From Adiantum capillus-veneris (Eukaryota; Streptophyta; Polypodiopsida; Polypodiales; Pteridaceae), in contig CM043959.1 in NCBI GenBank assembly GCA_014529385.2, positions 53,457,253-53,515,252 on the forward strand: 58,000 bases of DNA, given 5' to 3'. Positions 12,510 through 25,400 of the stretch are shown here, piece after piece. Each line of letters opens with the position of its first letter. The first letter of the stretch is position 1. Below the pieces are notes generated by a model. It searched no databases. It saw nothing but the letters and a program-made list of their open reading frames with translations, and was not told where the DNA came from. The translations under genes were made by a program, and so were the position numbers.

Positions 12510-15500
12510 TCCTGCCTTATTTTAATCCTTTTATGTCACTTGGGGCCCCATCGGACGAGGTCCCCATAAGTTGGTAGGACTTCTTCTGTTACTTGTTCTT
12601 CTTAGGGTTTAGGCCCCTCGGCTAGCATCTGCAAGTTGGCTCCATTCTTTAGGGTTTGACACGTTAGCAGTTTGTTACATCTCCCCTTCTTGAAAGAGAG
12701 TAATCGTCCGCGATTACAGCATATCTGCAAAACAACTCAAGTTAGCTCAAAAATTTTCGAGGGACATTCCGAGAGACAATTAGTTTGCTCTTTTTGTTTA
12801 GGCCTTACCTTCTCCTTTCAACTCTTTTGATCAAGGAGTTAGCTTCTCCTTTCGGCTCTTTTAATCAAGGAGTTAGCTTCTCCTTTTGTCCAGATCGGAA
12901 CTCTTAATATTCCGGCGTAGTAAAATTAGGCATCACACCCAGACCGTACTGATCTTCCACGGGTGTCTTGATGCACTAAAATTACATACCCAGGCAATTT
13001 CATCCAATTAGGAATATTCATTAGTTGGCACACCACAATGCAACACAAATGCTTACATATGCATGTTACAAGACACAACAAACAGCGCCGTTGAGCACTC
13101 CCCCGAGACAAACAGTCTGTGGTATGAAGCTACTCAACGACTACCTCGTCACTCCCCCCCCCCCCCCCAAATGACCTAAAAAGGTCCGGGCCATGAGCTC
13201 ACAGGACTGTACAACCAAACGCTCCCCAGACCGCAATCTGCGTCGCTTGGAGGTCAAGCATACAACCAAACGCTCCCCGGCCATCGGCCTGCGTCGTTCG
13301 GAGGTTTTCTAGCATACAACGGAACGCTCTCCAGGCATTGGCCTGCGTCGTTCCGAGGTTTTCAAACATACAACGAAACGCTCCCCAGGGATCGGCCTGC
13401 GTCATTTCGAGGTTCAAACAATACCAAAACAATATATCTCATTTCTCCACCCGGGAGTAAAATTACCAATCAGTGAAACCAGTATTAAAACCAGAGTCAA
13501 GCAATTCAAATCGCCACCAAGACAGGTTCAAAACAGATACCATCCATTTCAAACAAGATCACCAAACAAGTTCTCAAACAAAAGTCAAACTTAAAAAGCA
13601 ATCTCGACATTGATAGAGTGTCACGAGGACGTGGCAACTGCTAACCTTAGTTGTTGGTTTCTTTCCAATGATTTTTGTTTGATTTTTGAGACCCTCTTTT
13701 TGAAGTTGCAAATGTTCGGACATTGTATGGCCACTGTGAACGGTAGATTCATCCACACACGGAAAGTTGGTCGGCACTGGAACTCATAAAAGTAAAAGGA
13801 TGTCTAGGCTCAGTTCAAGATCATGTATCCCCGTCGCACTTAGCAAGTTGGTGGATACTAGGAAGTGAACTCAATAAAGGCATAAAGTCAAGGTGGGATC
13901 ACCAACAAAAAGTATCCGACAGTTGGGCCACATTGCACTTTTGGATGCGGTCCCAATGAGGATAGATGGTCAAATGACCACTGGAAGCCCAACGGAAGCA
14001 TCTCCTAAAATTTAGGGAACTGCTATTTTGGGCCATGAAATCTATTCGCGTCATTAGCTTCAGAGTGACAAGGGGAACATTTTATTACTCTGTTGCAGAG
14101 TCAACTGTTGCACCACTTGAGAGATTTTTAAGCGAGAAGCCCAATGCGGGGAAATTGCATATATGAGTGCCAAGTGGCACTTTTTGGCCAATTTACCAAG
14201 TCTGGGAGTACAGAACCCGTAACTGACTTCCTGGAGCAGTTTTGGAGGCTAATAACTGTGATTTTCAGCCATTTCTCTCCATTTTTGAGCTTCCCTTGAC
14301 TTTGCCTAGGTCCAAGGAGCTCATTTTCAGCATTTGAAGGCATCAGATACGTGTTTACAAGGCTGTTTTGCTGTGTTATCAGCAATACGCAGGTTTTGGC
14401 AACCATGGAAAACTTCCCCTTTTTGCATCTATTTGTTCACAGATGCATTACAGGTCAAGCACAGAAGAGGGGGCACTCGATTTATGATGGGGGATGCTTC
14501 ATTGAGAACCGGTCACAGGTTAGGAGCTATGGAGTGCTTTCTTTCCCTCCCATGTACAGTGTGGTGCTAGGAGTGATGCCCTGCACGCTAACACTGCTCT
14601 CTCTCTCTCTCCCCTACGTGCAGTTATGTGATGCCCCACAAGAGGGCTCTTCATTTGATTGATGTACAGCTGTGTGGTTTCATGCTTTTGTGCTAAGGCA
14701 AGAGCCTCCTTGAGCAGGAACAGGGGTAGTTCTGGCGTCCGTATGGCTGAAAAACAGTCAATTTACAGCGCATACATAGCGCTGAAAATGCACCTGTACG
14801 GTGAGGTTATGACCCTCACCGGTGCTTGCTTTGGAGTAGTAGTGCCCCACTGGCAGAGAACAGTTAGGGGACTGTTTGGGGCTAAAAACAGGGCAAAAAC
14901 CAGTAAATACAGCGTGCTGAATTTACTGTTTTTGAGCAAGAATCAGAGGGTTTATGCCAGTGAAAGAGAGTTCCAGCAGGGGAATTGGTTTCGCGCAAGT
15001 TTTGGGGCTGTTATGCTGCCGAAATTTGGCCAAATCAAGTCGTATCTAGTGTGATATAGACAAAGGATTCCCAGGACTCTACTTTGTAAATTTACCCTCT
15101 CAAAGTATAAAGAAATACCGAAAGGGACGTCAATTTTGACGCCTACAGGTTGTCAACCTCTGCTCGGGGCATTCTAGCTTTCGAGCCGTGTGTGTGCTTA
15201 AGTGTTAATTCCCGTCGTAGGTTTCCTTTGCAAAGTGCTCTGTGTGTGTGTGTCTAAAGTAAAGAATTTCGGGTGAAAGCCAATGCCTACTGCCCCATGG
15301 GCCGGTCATCGAGCTCGAAAAGTCAACTGACTTTCCATCCTGAAACCTGCACCAAAAATTAGGGTTAGGTTCATTCCATAAGGTCGTAGCCGAGCACAGC
15401 ATGGTCCATCAGCTCTTGGACAAACAATGTTTCTTTGGCGGCGATGGTAGTCCCAAGATAGCAATCGCACTGGACCTCCAAGGTCATCTGCTCGTGAAGA

Positions 15501-16051
15501 GACATCTACTGAGAGATGTCGAGGAATTTCAAGTTATAATCTGCTAGGGTTTCCATGGCAAGCATTTCAAGATACCCGACTCTGCCAGAAGTTGCACTCC
15601 AAAGGAAGATGTCAAAAACCATATAACTTCGAGCAAAATTTTTCTTAAAAGCTTGCCAAGTACTTGGAGTATGCTACTTGGTAGCTATCAACATCTGCAT
15701 GATATTGTCTCTAAGAAAAACAGCAGTTTGAAACAAATCTTGGATCCTTCTCTTGCAAGTGATGTCAATGGCTTGTGACCTGTAAGACACGAGCGGTGAA
15801 GACGGGAGCGCGCCCGATGCGCAATGAAATGAGGGTGGGAGTGGCTAATAGGTCCGAGGTCGGAGCACGCAGCCAAAATTTCCAATGAACTTTGGAAGAG
15901 CGATCTTGCTATGTCTGCTCTTTGGTAGGACCGGTATGCTTTCAGAAAAGCACGCGCCTGATGCTCTGATACCACTGTCACAAGACGGGCACCACGTGCC
16001 AATAGAAAAGAATAGACTGAACAGACTTTTAGGACTTCAATAACAACTGAC

Positions 16052-16088
<37 letters not shown>

Positions 16089-16387
16089 GGCAAGCAACAC
16101 GGAGTGGCGGAATTCCACCCCAGAGAGTGTTGGCCCTAAACCTTGGCGTCCCTTTCGGTATTTCTTTATATTGCATCAACACAATACAAGCCGGTACTCG
16201 AGGACTCTGCACCTTCTCCAGGAAGCATGCCAGAGAATGAGCCCTAACCTCATATTTAAAGGCCCTAGGCCCCAAAAGCAGTTTACAGTAAAAAGCCTTC
16301 AAAGCCAAAAAGCTGCCAACGTAATTTACGAAAATCCGTACAGCCTGCCATGTCATCATGCCAGCGCAATTTCCAAAAATCTGCCCT

Positions 16388-16478
<91 letters not shown>

Positions 16479-19400
16479 TCCTGCTTTATTTTAATCCTTT
16501 ATGTCACTTGGGGCCCCATCGAACGGGGTCCCCATAAGTTGGTAGGACTTCTTCTGTAACTTATTCTTCTTAGGGTTTAGGCCCCTCGGCCAGCATTTGC
16601 GAGTTGGCTCCATTCTTTAGGCTTTGACACGTCAGCATTTTGTGACACATCCTGTGTAATGAGGGAAGACCATGTCTCAACGACCATACATGCTCTCAAA
16701 TCTCTTGTAGGCAGGAGAGGGCAGTCCCATGAACAAATATTCTTAACTCTACTATCGCCTCCCCTGCCAACTACGCTGCAAAGTATCAGCTCGTGGGCAC
16801 CATTCCAACCAGCTTGCTTCGGCTGGAAAAGCTTATTAACTTCGTCTTAGTATACATTCTCTCTCTGTAATCCCACCAAAGCTTGGGAATTGTAGGAGCA
16901 TGATTGATCTTCAGCTTCACAGGAATCTGTTCATTCCCACCGAGCATGGGAAGCTTTCTTAGCTAGACCATGCTGTCCTCGGCTATAACCTCATGGAAGG
17001 AACCTAACCCTAATTTTTGGTGCAGGTTTCTGGATGGAAAGTCAATCGACTTTTCAAGCTCGATTGATGTTGAGATTGCTTTTTAAGTTTGACTTCTGTT
17101 TGAGAACTTGTTTGGTGATCTTGTTTGAAATTTGTTTGAAATGGATGGTATCTGTTTTGAACCTGTTTTTCTGCCGATTTGAATTGTTTGACTCTGGTTT
17201 GATACTGGTTTCAATGATTAGTGATTTTACTCCCGGGTGGAGAAGTGAGAAATACTATTTTGGTATTGTTTGAATCTCGGAACGACGCAGGCCGATGCTT
17301 GGGAAGCGTTTCGTTGTATGTTTGAAAGCCTCGAAACGACGCAGGCCAATGCCTTGAGAGCGTTCAACTGTATGCTAGAAAACCTCCGAACGACGCAGGC
17401 CGATGCCTGAGGAGCGTTTGGTTGTATGCTTGAACCTCCAAGCGACGCAGACTGCAGTCTGTGGAGCGTTTGGTTGTACAGTTCCTGAGCTCATGGCCCG
17501 GACCTTTTAGGTTTTATGCGGGGGGGGTGACGAGGTAGTCGTTGAGTAGCTTCATACCGCAAACCATTTGTCTCTGGGGAGTGCTCAGCGGGGCTGTTTG
17601 TTGTGTCTTGTAACATGCATATGTAAGCATTTGTGTTCCATTGTGATCTGCCAATTGGATGAGATTGCCTGGATATGTAATTTTAGTGCATCAAGACACC
17701 CGTGGAAGATCAGTATGGTCTGAATGTGATGGCTAATTTTACTACGCCGGAATATAAAGAGTTCGGATCTGGACGAAAGGAGAAGCTAACTCCTTGATCA
17801 AAAGAGCAAAAAGGAGAAGCTAAGTCCTTGATCAAAACAGCCAAAAGGAGAAGCTTACTCCTTGATCAAAACAACCGAAAGGACAAGCAAACTCCTTGAT
17901 CAAAAGAGCAATAAGGAGAAGCTAACTCCTTAATAAAAAGAGCAAATTGGTTGTCCCTTGGAAGGTCCCTCGGAATGACCCTCGGAAAATTTTGAGCTAA
18001 CTTGAGTTGTTTTGCAGATATGTTGTAATCGCGGACGATTACTCTCTTTCAAGAAGGGGAGATGTAACAAACTGCTGACGTGTCAAAGCCTAAAGAATGG
18101 GGCCAACTTACAGATGCTGGTCGAGGGGCCTAAACCCTAAGAAGAACAAGTAGCAGAAGAAGACGAAGTCCTACCAACTTATGGGGACCCCATACGAAGG
18201 GGCCCCAAATGACATAAAGAATTAAAATAAAGTAAGACCCGCACACACCCAAAAATTGATCACGTGGTAGATTTTTGAAAATTGCGTTGATTTTCGTGGC
18301 ATGTTGTATGGAATTCTGCGTTTTGCGCTGGTTGATGACGTGGCGAGCTGTACGGATTTTCGTAAATTACGCTGGCAGCTTTTGGCATTGCATTTTGGGC
18401 CAAAAGCTTTTGAGTTTTGAAGGCTTTTCACTATAACTGCTTTTCAAGCCAAGGGCCTTTAAATATGAGGTTAGGACTCATTCTCTTGCATGCTTCTTGC
18501 AGACTCTGGAGTACCGGCTTGTACTGTGTTGATGCAATATAAAGAAATACCGAAAGGGGCGCCAAGGTTTGGGGGCAATACTCTCTGGGGTGGAATTCCA
18601 CCGCTCTGTGTCCCGTGTCGTCTCTCTTTCAGTTCAGTTGTTATTGAAGTGCTAAAAGTCTGTTCAGTCTGTTCTTTTCTATTGGCATGTGGTGCCCATC
18701 TTGTGACACTGGTGCTTCTTGAGTTTGTTCGATGGTGTGTTTTACACATTTCACACTAAGGGTGGCCACTTTTAAGAACTGAAGACCAAAGTTTTTAAAG
18801 GGCCACTTTGGACACCCACTTGAACATTAAAAAAAGCTCACGAATTCAGCCAGCGTACAAACCCACGAATCCAGCCAGCGCTTGCATAAAAAAAAGGCAG
18901 CGTAAAGAAAGTTCAGCGCCCCTTGCTGACCCAAATTTGATCGCCCCCCCTCTCCTGGACATTTCCCGAGTACTATCCGCTCGTGTGGAATATTGGGTTA
19001 AAGGCCCAAATGGCCCCCTTTGTGTGAAGTTATAAAGGTTATTAACCTTTGGCCAAGTTTACATTGAACTTGGCCACTAACATTAAATTGGTCCTATACT
19101 TTTAATAAAGGGAACATGTGAGACATTTTTTGCTCACTTCATTATTTCCCTCAACTAACGAGTAGCGTGTCCTCTCTCTCCCTCTTCCTTCTGCTAGCGC
19201 CATCTCTGCTGCAGGCTATCGCCATCTCTCTCTGCACACACCCTGCACTTCCTTGCGTGCTCTCTCACTTGCACACAACACCGTGCGCTCATCAATTGGT
19301 ATCAGATCCCAATTAGGGTTTGCTCCCAAACCTGCAAACGCTGATTTTCAGCCAAGGAGGTCAACTTTCACGCGAGATTGTGCAATCTCATCGCCAAAGG

Positions 19401-22400
19401 ACTCGTCCCCCGACACTAGAGAGCTCCCGGCAAGTCAAATTGACCTAAAACAGGCTGAAATTAGGTCAAAATCAGCAAATTACAGGTTATGACAGTAAAA
19501 TACAGGTTTTGCAAATGATGTATTAAGGTGTGGGAACATCTTTGCTAAGTCCCCGCTCTCGAAAACACTGAAATTGCAAAAAAATAGGTCCCAAAATAGG
19601 TGTTTTCAGTAAATTTCAGATTTACGCAGGTTTTGGCAAGTGTTTTTATGATGCGATTACATTGGGCAAAGTATAGTGCAAATTGATGCAATCTACGCAT
19701 GTTTGACAAATTTTGGCTATGTATGACCATTTGTGGCTCATTTTCATGCAATTTGATGCTACAAATTGGGGCTTTTGCTCTTACATGCTTCTAAAGGCTG
19801 TGCATTAACCTTATGTATGTTTAGTGAGGCTAAAAACAACTACATTTGTTGTTTTTGAGCACAAATTCGCTCGCTGAAATTTACTACGCATAAATTTCAG
19901 AAATTGTTTTTTTTTGCCCAAATCGACCTATTTTGCCCCAAATTGCTCCTGTCACCATTTGGAGCTATAGTGCACATCTCTGCGAGGCTATACTCCGGTT
20001 TTTGTGCATTTTGCCCAAAAATTCAGCGTATTAGCCCTCTTATTCGTGCAACTATGGCCTCATCTTCTTCGGATGTGAAGAATCTCTTCGAGATTAGGAG
20101 GTTCCATGGAACAGGTTTCGATCTTCGAAAACACAGGATCTAGGGAATCCTATTTCTTAAGGATTGTAAAGGGGCACTTGAACAGGTAAAGCCACAGAAT
20201 ATGACAGATGAAGCATGGGTTAGCCTCAACAAGAAAGCAGTTACATACATTAAAATGGCCATGACCGATGAGACAGTCATTGATGTGAAAGGTCTCACAA
20301 CTGCTTTTGATGTGTGGGAAAAGTTAAAGCGAATGTATGAGAATACAATGCCTGTCAACCAAGTGCATTTGATGCCAAAACTTGTTTGCATGCAACTATA
20401 TGAGTCCAAGAGCGCTGCAGAGCACTTGTCGTTGTTCGCAGGTACTGTGTCGCAGTTACAGGATTCAAGCTTGCCCCCTTTTCATGATAAGCTGAAAGCC
20501 ATCTTCTTGCTTATGACCTTACTTGAGTCATGGAAAACATTGGTGGTTTCATTGTCCAATAACCCCAATTTGACCTTTGATGGTGTTAGAGGTTCTATCT
20601 TGAGTGAGGAAATCAAGAGGAAATCAAGTGGAGAGAGAGGCACCTCTGCCAACATGGTTAGAGGCAAGACAGAAAAGAAGAATGCCTATGCACAAAGGAG
20701 TAAGAGTAAGAGTAAGGAAAGGGAAATGCCAACAAAGGCAAGGGTGATGTGACTTGATATCAGTGTGGCAAGAAAGGTCACAAGAAACCCGATTGCAAGT
20801 GCTAGAAAGCCGAGTTAGAACGGAAAAAGAATGGCGGAGACAAAAAGAAAGAGAAGAAGGAAGTCAAAACAGATGCACAGGATAGCTCAAAGGACAAAGA
20901 GAAGGCCAATGTGGCTTCTAGTGTTGTGATTGAGGAGTTGTCAGATGTCGAGGACATCTTGTGTGCCACTTTGTCAGATGATGATGCTTATGACTTTGAT
21001 GCCTCTCCTAATGTTCATTCACACGACATGCAGATCACCAAGAGTGATCTTATTCACCAAGAGTGATCTTATTGATGCTTTGTTGACTGTCAATGATGCA
21101 TTATCCCATGCTTGGATTGTTGATTCCGGTGCTTCATTTCATGTGACTCCTATCAAGGAGTGTTTCTCTACTTTTGATGCAGGCAAGCGTGGCCATGTAT
21201 ACCTTGGAAACAATCATGCATGTTCCATTGAGGGTATTGGCACTGTGCATCTCTCCATAGATGGCACAAATGAGCTTGTTTTGCATGATGTTAGATCTGT
21301 GCCGGGAATCAAGAAGAGTCTACTTTCTGTTGGTCAGATGGATATGCATGGTTACAACATCTTGTTTGAGAGAGGATCATGGAAAATGACTACATGCTCA
21401 AGGCTAATTGTAAAGGGCACAAAGAAAGGGACACTTTACTGCATGCATGGAAAGGCCGTGTTGGGTAAGTTTATTGCATTGGCTGAAATTAACTCTCACA
21501 TGAAGTTGTGGCACAAGAGGCTAGGCCATATGAGCCAAAGGCCCTTTCTAAACTTTGTACTTTGAACAAGCTTGATGCTAAAGGCACAAAGCTTGACTTT
21601 TGTAATGAATGTCAATATGGCAAGCAAGTAAAGCGTTCTTATTACTCTGGAGTCTCTCGTAAATCTTGTGTGCTTGATCTTGTACATTCTGATGTATGTA
21701 GCATGCCTACTAAGTCTATGGGAGGTGCATGCTATTTTGTCTTCTTTGTTGATGATCATTCTAGGAAAATTTGGGTTTATTTGCTTAAATCTAACGATGA
21801 AGCCTTTGCTACGTTTAAGAAATTTCAAATGCTACATTTGTGACCACCCAAACAAGTAGAAAGCTAAAATGCTTGTGTACGGACAATGGGGGGGAGTTCA
21901 CAAGTTTTGACTTTAACAAGTTCTCTGAAAATTTGGGCATTAAGAGGGACAGCAAATTGAGGCTCCTGAAGGGCATTTCCAACCAAGAAACAATGCTGAA
22001 AATGATATACAACAACCCATTGTTGATGATTTTATCATGCCACCTGATGTAAACCCATTGCCGGATAATGTGGATCATTGGGTGAGGCGGTCTACTCGTC
22101 AAAGACTGCCTGTGAGCAGATATAATCCCTCTTTGCATTACATTATGCTGATAGATGACGGAGATCCTCTTACGTATAGAGAGGCAAAGACATGTTAGCA
22201 CAGCGACAAGTGGGAGCTTGCTATGCAGGAAGAGATTAAAGCTTTGCATGCTAATCATACTTGGGATTTGGTGGAATTGCCCAAAGGAAGGAAGGCTATT
22301 CCTAACAAATGGGTGTATAAAATCAAGACTGTTGATGCAAAACCCAAGTATAAGGCAAGGCTTGTGGCAAAGGGATATGTTCAAACCAAGGGCATAGACT

Positions 22401-25400
22401 TTCAGGAAATGTTCTCTCCTATTGTGAAGATGACCACTTTGCGTGTATTATTTGCCATAGTGGCCGCTCTTGATTTGGAAATGCACCAAATGGATGTACA
22501 TACCGCTTTCTTACATGGTGATGTGGAAGAAGAGCTTTACATGAAGCAACCCGAGGGTTTTGTTATTTCTAGCAAGGAACATATGGTATGTATGCTCAAT
22601 AGAAGCTTGTATGGGCTGAAACAATCATGTAGACAATGGTACAAGAAGTTTGACCGCTTCATGCTCAAACATGGTTACAAAAGAAGCCATGTAGACCATT
22701 GTTTGTATACCAAACGTGATGAGGATGGCAGCCCTATCATTCTTGTGCTCTATGTGGATGATATGTTGATAGCTGCAAAGAAAAGAAGCACTGTTGATGC
22801 TCTTAAAGGGCAGCTGAAATCTGCATTTTCAATGAAATACCTTGGGGCAGCTGAATATATACTTGGAGTGCGTGTTACAAGGCAAAGAGACAAGCGCATA
22901 TTGTATTTGTCGCAAGAAAAGTACATTGAAAAGGTGCTGGACAGATTTAACATGGCTGAAGCAAAGCCTCTTGGTGTGCCATTACAGCCATATGTCAAAA
23001 TCTCCAAGGATGATTGTCCAAGTCAAAGAAAGAAGCCAATGACATGCAAAGTGTGCCTTATGCTTCAGCTTGTGGTTCACTTATGTATGCTATGGTTGCT
23101 ACTAGGCCTGACATAGCCCATGCAATGGGAGTTGTGAGCCGGTTTATGGCAAATCCAGGCAGGTTGCATTGGGATGCAGTGAAGTCCATTATGAGGACTT
23201 GAAAGGGACTAAAAACAAATGCCTCTGCTATGGTAAAGGACCATTGGAGTTGAAGGGATTTTGTGACTCTGACATGGCCGGTGATGTGGATACACGGAAA
23301 TCCACAAGTGGCTATGTGTTTACTCTTGCGGGAGGTGTTGCTTCATGGTGTTCTCCATTGCAAAAGATTGTTGCATTGTCTACGACAGAGGCTGAATATA
23401 TTTCAGCCACTGAGGCTTCCAAAGAAGCTATTTGGTTAGCACACCTATGCAGTGAGTTTGGTTTGCCTTCCAAGACACCTATACTTGGTTGTGATAGCAA
23501 TAGTGCCATATGTCTAGAAAAGAATGCCATGTTTCATGCACGCACAAAGCATATTGATGTGCGGTATCACTTCATACGAGAAGTGCTTGAGGATGGCCTT
23601 ATTACATTGGTTAAGGTCCATACATCACAAAATCCAGCAGATGCTCTCACTAAGTGCTTACCCAAAGCACAACATCATCTATGCATAGAGATGGTGGGAG
23701 TCACATAGCTTAAAGGTGCCATTTATGCCTTTTAAGTGGGAGGTTGTTTGGTTAAAGGCCCAAATGGCCCCCTTTGTGTAAAATTATAAAGGTTATTAAC
23801 CTTTGGCCAAGTTCACATTGAACTTGGCCACTAACGTTAAATTGGTCCTATAATTTTAATAAAGGGAACATGTGAGCCATTTTTGCTCACTTCATTATTC
23901 CCCTCAACTAACGAGTAGCGTGCCCTCTCTCTCCCTCTTCGTTCTGCTAGCGCCATCTCTCCTGCAGGCTATCGCCATCTCTCTCTGCACACACCCTGCA
24001 CTTCCTCGCGTGCTCTATCAGTTGCACACACCGCCGCGCGCTCATCAGTGGACACCCCCCTTTCCCTTAGGGATCAAATTTCCGCAGCCAACGATGGAAC
24101 TGCAACTCTTGTGAATGTGTCATGTCCAATTCTCCAGAGAGGTTCAAAGGCTTCACGTTCATCACGTAACTGAGTTACGTGGACGATATTCCCTCTGAGG
24201 TTGGACCATGCTGACATCTCAGGATAGAGAATATCAATCCGAGGACACACTTGTTCTCAAGGAGCAGATTGCAACACTTTCGACAAGCCTCGCATCAATC
24301 AATACTCGCCTGGAGCAGTTGCAAATGCAAACCAAGTTTTCTCACCCAAAGCATGGTTTCTCAGAGACAACTAGACACAAAGTACCTTCGTGCGAGCAGC
24401 AAAAGTCTGAGCATGAATATTCTTGGAAATGCTACAATTCTAAGCAACCAACTTCTTATCAGAATCATCAACAACAAAAGCAGCAATATGAAGCTTCCAA
24501 AGGATCATCAGCGATATTAAGATGGGCTTATTTAGTGGCACATATATCCGACCCTAGTCAAGTACTCGGTCGTGAATGCCGCGACATTTGACAAGTTTCC
24601 CCTCGCGAGCCATGCCCTACGTTTAAGTCTTTCTTATTTGATGGTGGTAAAGTTGAAGATTTATTGATCCTTTCCTTGTGCAAGAGGATCCTTCAGAGGT
24701 CTAGGAGGCAACAGCTCCCTCGACCTCCCGCTTCTCAATTGGAAGCCTTAATACCCGCTGAGAAAGCTGAAGATTCAGAAGATTCCAGTTCTTATGTGAC
24801 AACCAAACAGCACATAACCACTTCTTTGGCCGTGATCCAGGCAGAAAAAGTCATCTCGTCACCGCCCTTGTAGAATAAAGTCTATGTCTCTAAACAGATA
24901 CCAGATGCTATGGTGAATGATAATTCTTCAAACTCAAAGACTCCAGTCCTTATCTTCAGTGGTGCAAAGGACAAAACAGATGCTGAAGTCATGCTGCAAT
25001 TGAATTTTTGGACACAACTTGTTCCACAGATAAACCTTTAGAGATGGAAATACCTCCAAATACTACTCTCTCTCAATCTACAACATTCCTTCATGAGGAG
25101 TTTGCTGTTGCAAATAAACCAATGGAATACCTTACAGATTTCCAACCAGTGGTCATCACTCAACAGAAAACTCAGGTCAGTTTACCAATAATTTCACTCG
25201 AAGCAGATACAAATTCAATCTTTTATTGGAGAAAGCTCGAAGTTACAAACGGCTTTGACAAAGGCACTTATCAAGTTGCAGCTATGATCAGTTTTCAGTT
25301 TGGCAAACAATAACAGTGCCATGACGTGGGACTTAACAGAAAGAGCTTTGGATGCAGAAGCATAACAACAATACATTTCCTTCCTCCCGGAGTTTCTACA

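Larger units (their letters stand above)
11994..16647 (-). mobile_element. Non-autonomous LTR retrotransposon (element D), complete, with nested insertion
   Basis: Two LTRs of 672-686 bp (15976-16647 as 5', 11994-12679 as 3') begin TGTnACAAA and end TTGTGACA. They are flanked by catcc on both sides (11989-11993 and 16648-16652). The minus strand has an initiator-Met-type primer site (TGGTATCAGAGC) next to the 5' LTR and the polypurine tract AAGAAGGGGAGA next to the 3' LTR. The internal part is about 1.6 kb once the nested 1.69-kb insertion is removed. It encodes no reverse transcriptase or integrase, so the element must borrow enzymes. It resembles the LARD/TRIM class. Confidence 0.88.
16955..18708 (+). 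mobile_element. Element E, 5'-truncated sister of element D
   Basis: Shares with element D the segment ending TTTTTGGTGCAGG, the CTCCCGGGTGGAGAA stretch, the 54-bp repeats, a G run, the polypurine tract and one LTR (18063-18708), all on the plus strand. No 5' LTR is present. The left limit is approximate, set where similarity to element D fades. Confidence 0.75.
18990..24047 (+). mobile_element. Ty1/copia retrotransposon Copia-1, nearly full length, defective
   Basis: LTRs of about 304 bp at both ends, gtgga target duplications (18985-18989, 24048-24052), an initiator-Met primer site (TGGTATCAGATCCC, 19297) and the polypurine tract AAGTGGGAGGT (23735-23744). Domain order gag, protease, integrase, reverse transcriptase, RNase H is copia-type. 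Gag and pol carry stops and frameshifts and the integrase C-terminal part is deleted near 21950, so it cannot be autonomous. Confidence 0.95.

Noticed and set aside
15688-16359. A 223-codon minus-strand frame
   Set aside because: It spans the 5' LTR of element D including the GA microsatellite and the primer site, so it is not a normal gene. At most it is a chance frame of the LTR.
16381-16494. Cys-Val repeat frame
   Set aside because: It translates a (GT)n microsatellite in the element D LTR.
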